Shown: positions 62,179-64,000 of the stretch, piece after piece
How the letters are laid out: each line of letters opens with the position of its first letter
Position numbering within the stretch: the stretch's first letter is position 1
Assembly: GCF_000010305.1 (NCBI RefSeq)
Contig: NC_012489.1
Coordinates: 1,240,001 to 1,304,000 of the forward strand
Direction of reading: 5' to 3'
Source of the DNA: Gemmatimonas aurantiaca T-27
GTDB taxonomy: Bacteria; Gemmatimonadota; Gemmatimonadetes; Gemmatimonadales; Gemmatimonadaceae
DNA: 64,000 bases
Translations under genes and position numbers: made by a program
Notes under the pieces: model-generated
What the model was told of the DNA's origin: nothing
The model's input: only the letters and a program-made list of their open reading frames with translations
Databases searched by the model: none

Positions 62179-62290
62179 TCACCAAACACATCACCAAACA
62201 CATCACCAAACACATCACAGATGGCGTCACATTCGACGTCACAATGTGTGTCACAGTTCATGTCACATAGTGCGTCACACGGCGCGTCCT
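62179..62290. repeat. 12-bp-periodic TCAC (TGTGA) array
   Basis: TCAC tetramers start at 62179, 62191, 62203, 62215, 62227, 62239, 62251, 62263 and 62275, exactly 12 bp apart, with a degenerate TCCT at 62287. The first three spacers are identical (ATCACCAAACAC-type units). Later units keep only the core, usually GTCACA, while the other bases differ. Not CRISPR-like: the period is too short and there are no unique spacers. Confidence 0.85.
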
Positions 62291-62311
62291 GCGCGGTGCT
62301 ACGCGAGCGTG

Positions 62312-63616
62312 TCAGAGTACGCCGGCGTTCAGACCGTAGATGGCCTGCAGCAGGGCCAACGCCACAAAACCGACGAGGCCGCCAAGACCCAGGATGAGCA
62401 TCGGCTCGAGCAATGCCACCACACGCGCGAGGGTGCGCTGAGCGTCCGTCTCCGATGCCGTGGCCGCGCGGGCGGCCAAAGGGCCCAAGGCGCTCGCCGC
62501 CTCTCCCGCTTCGAGCAACTGGCGAGACAGTGGTGGTAGCTGTGGGCCCAGCGCGCTGGCCAACGAGCCCCCCTCACGCACCTCGCGTTCGGCCGGCTCG
62601 AGGGCCGCCGCGAGGGCCACGTTTTGTACAGTGGCCCGTGCCAGCCCCATTGCGCGCAACAGGCTCACGCCGGAACCGAGCGCCAGGGCGAGCGTGCGCA
62701 GATATCGGGCGATGTCCAGTTGACGCTCCGCCGCACCAGACACCGGCAGCGTCAGACGCCAGGTGTGCCACTGGCGACGTCCTTCGGCACTTTGCAGCCA
62801 TTGCCGAAGCCCCACCATCGCCACCACGGCCACCATCGTCAGCAACCACCACCATTGTCCCACCAGGGCGCTGACGCCAACCAGGAGCTTCGTGCTGGTC
62901 GGCAGTGGTGCGCCGGTGTCGGTCAGCAGGGCGGCAAACCGTGGCACCACCACGAGCACGATCACCAGAATCGCGATGGCCGACGACGAGGCCAGTAATG
63001 TGGGATAGGTGAGCGCCCCACGAACGCGGGCCCGCAGTTCCGCGCCCCGTTCCAGATACTCGGCCAATCCTTCGAAGGCCGAGGCCAGTGAACCGGTGGC
63101 TTCGGCCGCCGCCACCGTCGGAGCCATGATGCTCGGCAACGCTGATTCCGCCGCGCAGGCGGTCGACAACGATTCGCCGCGACGGACCGCATTCCTGATG
63201 CGGACAAATGGGGCGCGCCAGTGAACGTTTTCGCTCGATGCGGCATGGCTCAGCGCGCGATCGATGGGCACACCGGCCGCGAGCAGCGTCGCCATACTGC
63301 GTACCAGCGCGGCCAGCGTTTCGGCGTCCTGCCCGCTCACCCGCGACCACCATGCGCTCAGCACGTCGCCGAACCGGTCGACCATGCGGGGGGGGCGGTC
63401 CACGGTCGCCAACGTCGTGGCGTAGTTCACCATGACGGCGGCGTCACCGTGCACATTCGTTGATGTGGTTGTGGCCTGCGGTCGCAGGTCGATCACCCAC
63501 AACGTGCGTGCCCTGAGTTGCGCCAGCGCATCGTCGGCGTTGGCCGCAGAGAGAACACCCTCCTGCTCGCGGCCCGTGGTATCTGCCGCACGGTAGTGCC
63601 AGCGCCCTTCGTTCAC
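62312..63616 (-). CDS. gspF: Type II secretion / type IV pilus inner-membrane protein GspF (PulF/PilC family)
   Basis: 434 aa from a GTG start at 63616; an open frame continues upstream but is low-complexity and overlaps gspE. N-terminus RWHYRAADTTGREQEGVL is typical of the family. The two T2SSF domains are at about 90-215 (MATLLAAGVPIDRALSHA) and 285-420 (RYLRTLALALGSGVSLLRAM), with hydrophobic helices after each, including one ending in VGFVALALLQAIYGLN. It forms the platform that couples the ATPase to pseudopilus assembly. GTGA overlap with gspE shows coupling. Confidence 0.92.
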   Translation of the reverse strand: MNEGRWHYRAADTTGREQEGVLSAANADDALAQLRARTLWVIDLRPQATTTSTNVHGDAAVMVNYATTLATVDRPPRMVDRFGDVLSAWWSRVSGQDAETLAALVRSMATLLAAGVPIDRALSHAASSENVHWRAPFVRIRNAVRRGESLSTACAAESALPSIMAPTVAAAEATGSLASAFEGLAEYLERGAELRARVRGALTYPTLLASSSAIAILVIVLVVVPRFAALLTDTGAPLPTSTKLLVGVSALVGQWWWLLTMVAVVAMVGLRQWLQSAEGRRQWHTWRLTLPVSGAAERQLDIARYLRTLALALGSGVSLLRAMGLARATVQNVALAAALEPAEREVREGGSLASALGPQLPPLSRQLLEAGEAASALGPLAARAATASETDAQRTLARVVALLEPMLILGLGGLVGFVALALLQAIYGLNAGVL

Positions 63617-64000
63617 GCCGGGATGTCCGCATGCAGCACGTTCACCACGCGCCGCACTTCTTCGGGAGTCGTATGCCCGTCCCGCACGGCGCGCACGCCA
63701 TCGGCCGCGAGCAACTGCATCCCCTCTGTACGGGCAATGTCGTGCAACGTTCGCGACGTGGCCGACTGCGCGATAGCCTCTCGCATTCGATCGGACACGA
63801 TGAGCAATTCTGCGATGGCCATGCGTCCGCGATATCCCGTTTGTGCGCAGGCCGCGCAGCCACGGCCTGCAAACACCCGCTCGATGGATCCATCGAGCAT
63901 CCGCCGCTCCTCGGCGTGCGCCTCCCGCCAGACACCGCAGGCCGGGCACACTCGCCGCACGAGACGCTGGGCCAGGACACCCTGCAGCGTGCCGGTCAGC
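63613..64000 (-). CDS. gspE: Type II secretion / pilus ATPase GspE, C-terminal part (cut by window edge)
   Basis: Only the last 128 or so residues are inside the window; the gene continues past 64000. The visible part reads GVLAQRLVRRVCPACG, then a zinc knuckle completed by CAACAQTGYRGRMAIAEL, and the family end GMQLLAADGVRAVRDGHTTPEEVRRVV. These are hallmark C-terminal features of GspE/PilB ATPases. It powers the assembly platform formed by GspF, whose GTG overlaps its stop codon by 4 nt. Confidence 0.93.
   Translation of the reverse strand, partial: LTGTLQGVLAQRLVRRVCPACGVWREAHAEERRMLDGSIERVFAGRGCAACAQTGYRGRMAIAELLIVSDRMREAIAQSATSRTLHDIARTEGMQLLAADGVRAVRDGHTTPEEVRRVVNVLHADIPA

Larger units (their letters stand above)
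61903..62311. other. Intergenic region with TCAC motif array
   Basis: 409 bp without a credible gene, between DUF1800 (minus) and gspF (minus). It holds the upstream region of the DUF1800-DUF1501 operon, a GTCAC-AGAA-GTGAC dyad at 62071-62084 and the 12-bp-periodic TCAC array. A 118-aa open frame over the array (61914-62270) reads as an IT/VT-rich peptide repeat, but it looks like a by-product of the 12-bp period. Confidence 0.75.

Noticed and set aside
61914-62270. 118-aa plus-strand open frame ending in IT/VT tetrapeptide repeats
   Set aside because: The peptide repeat follows directly from the 12-bp period of the DNA; the upstream part of the frame is arginine- and histidine-rich and has no ribosome site. 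Treated as non-coding.
62179-62290. CRISPR array
   Set aside because: Period of 12 bp, no unique spacers, no cas genes in the window.
63617-63949. N-terminal extension of gspF as a possible fusion or frameshift
   Set aside because: It overlaps the well-conserved gspE end in another frame and is low-complexity; the GTG at 63616 gives the normal GspF N-terminus.
1-64000. Foreign island, prophage or insertion sequence
   Set aside because: No integrase, transposase, tRNA attachment site or clear composition shift seen; all genes look similar in codon use.

Overview
The window is 64 kb of GC-rich, densely coding bacterial chromosome. It carries about 50 protein genes. I see no rRNA, tRNA, insertion sequence, phage gene or CRISPR array. 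The gene content (many secreted S9, M28 and S41 peptidases, a DUF1501/DUF1800 pair, a fused two-oxoacid dehydrogenase E1, Ig-like-domain OmpA and propeller lipoproteins, GMC oxidoreductase with a gluconate-2-dehydrogenase-type small subunit) points to a Gram-negative of the Gemmatimonadota type. This taxonomic call is inference from gene content only. Several genes are preceded by octamers close to TAnnTTTG, the -7 element known from Bacteroidota, which fits an FCB-group organism.

Layout. 0-4.9 kb: CocE-like hydrolase, NagZ-like GH3 and an alpha/beta hydrolase. 5-9.8 kb: small exported protein, membrane proteins, sugar O-methyltransferase-like protein, alpha/beta hydrolase and a crotonase-fold protein. 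9.9-14 kb: transmembrane Ser/Thr kinase and an OmpA protein with Ig-like inserts. 14.2-23 kb: fused 2-oxoacid dehydrogenase E1, divergent from a phenylacetate lower-pathway operon paaG-paaH-paaI-paaJ-paaY-paaZ. 23-39 kb: MATE exporter, a conserved lipoprotein, two S9 peptidases, a gamma-glutamyltransferase with an N-terminal propeller, a HEAT-cyclophilin, an M28 peptidase, a PagL-like lipid A deacylase and a DUF2490 protein. 39-42.6 kb: a hypothetical protein, S41 peptidase, FAD amine-oxidase-like enzyme and an SSAT-like acetyltransferase. 42.6-54 kb: a carbohydrate oxidation region (TIM-barrel isomerase-like protein, GMC oxidoreductase plus small subunit, amidohydrolase, MBL hydrolase, Gfo/Idh oxidoreductase, then a reverse-strand operon DUF1080-MFS-CutC-GH20). 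54-64 kb: DinB/YfiT protein, a 14-repeat propeller lipoprotein, second M28 peptidase, DUF1501, DUF1800 and the gspF/gspE end of a type II secretion or pilus locus cut by the window edge.

How the genes work together. The paa operon takes ring-1,2-epoxyphenylacetyl-CoA to acetyl-CoA and succinyl-CoA, but the ring epoxidase (paaABCDE), ligase (paaK) and paaF are not here. The 42.6-54 kb region resembles the 3-keto-glycoside route: periplasmic 3-oxidation by GMC plus small subunit, cleavage by DUF1080 hydrolase, uptake by the MFS carrier and cytoplasmic re-reduction or isomerisation by Gfo/Idh and TIM-barrel proteins, combined with amino-sugar release by GH20.

The most unusual non-coding signal is in the 409-bp gap at 61.9-62.3 kb. 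It has nine TCAC tetramers at an exact 12-bp period, and a GTCAC-n4-GTGAC dyad of the same half-site lies about 100 bp away. Other points of interest are a perfectly palindromic divergent promoter at 25.58 kb and an apparently leaderless paaG start preceded by three dyads.
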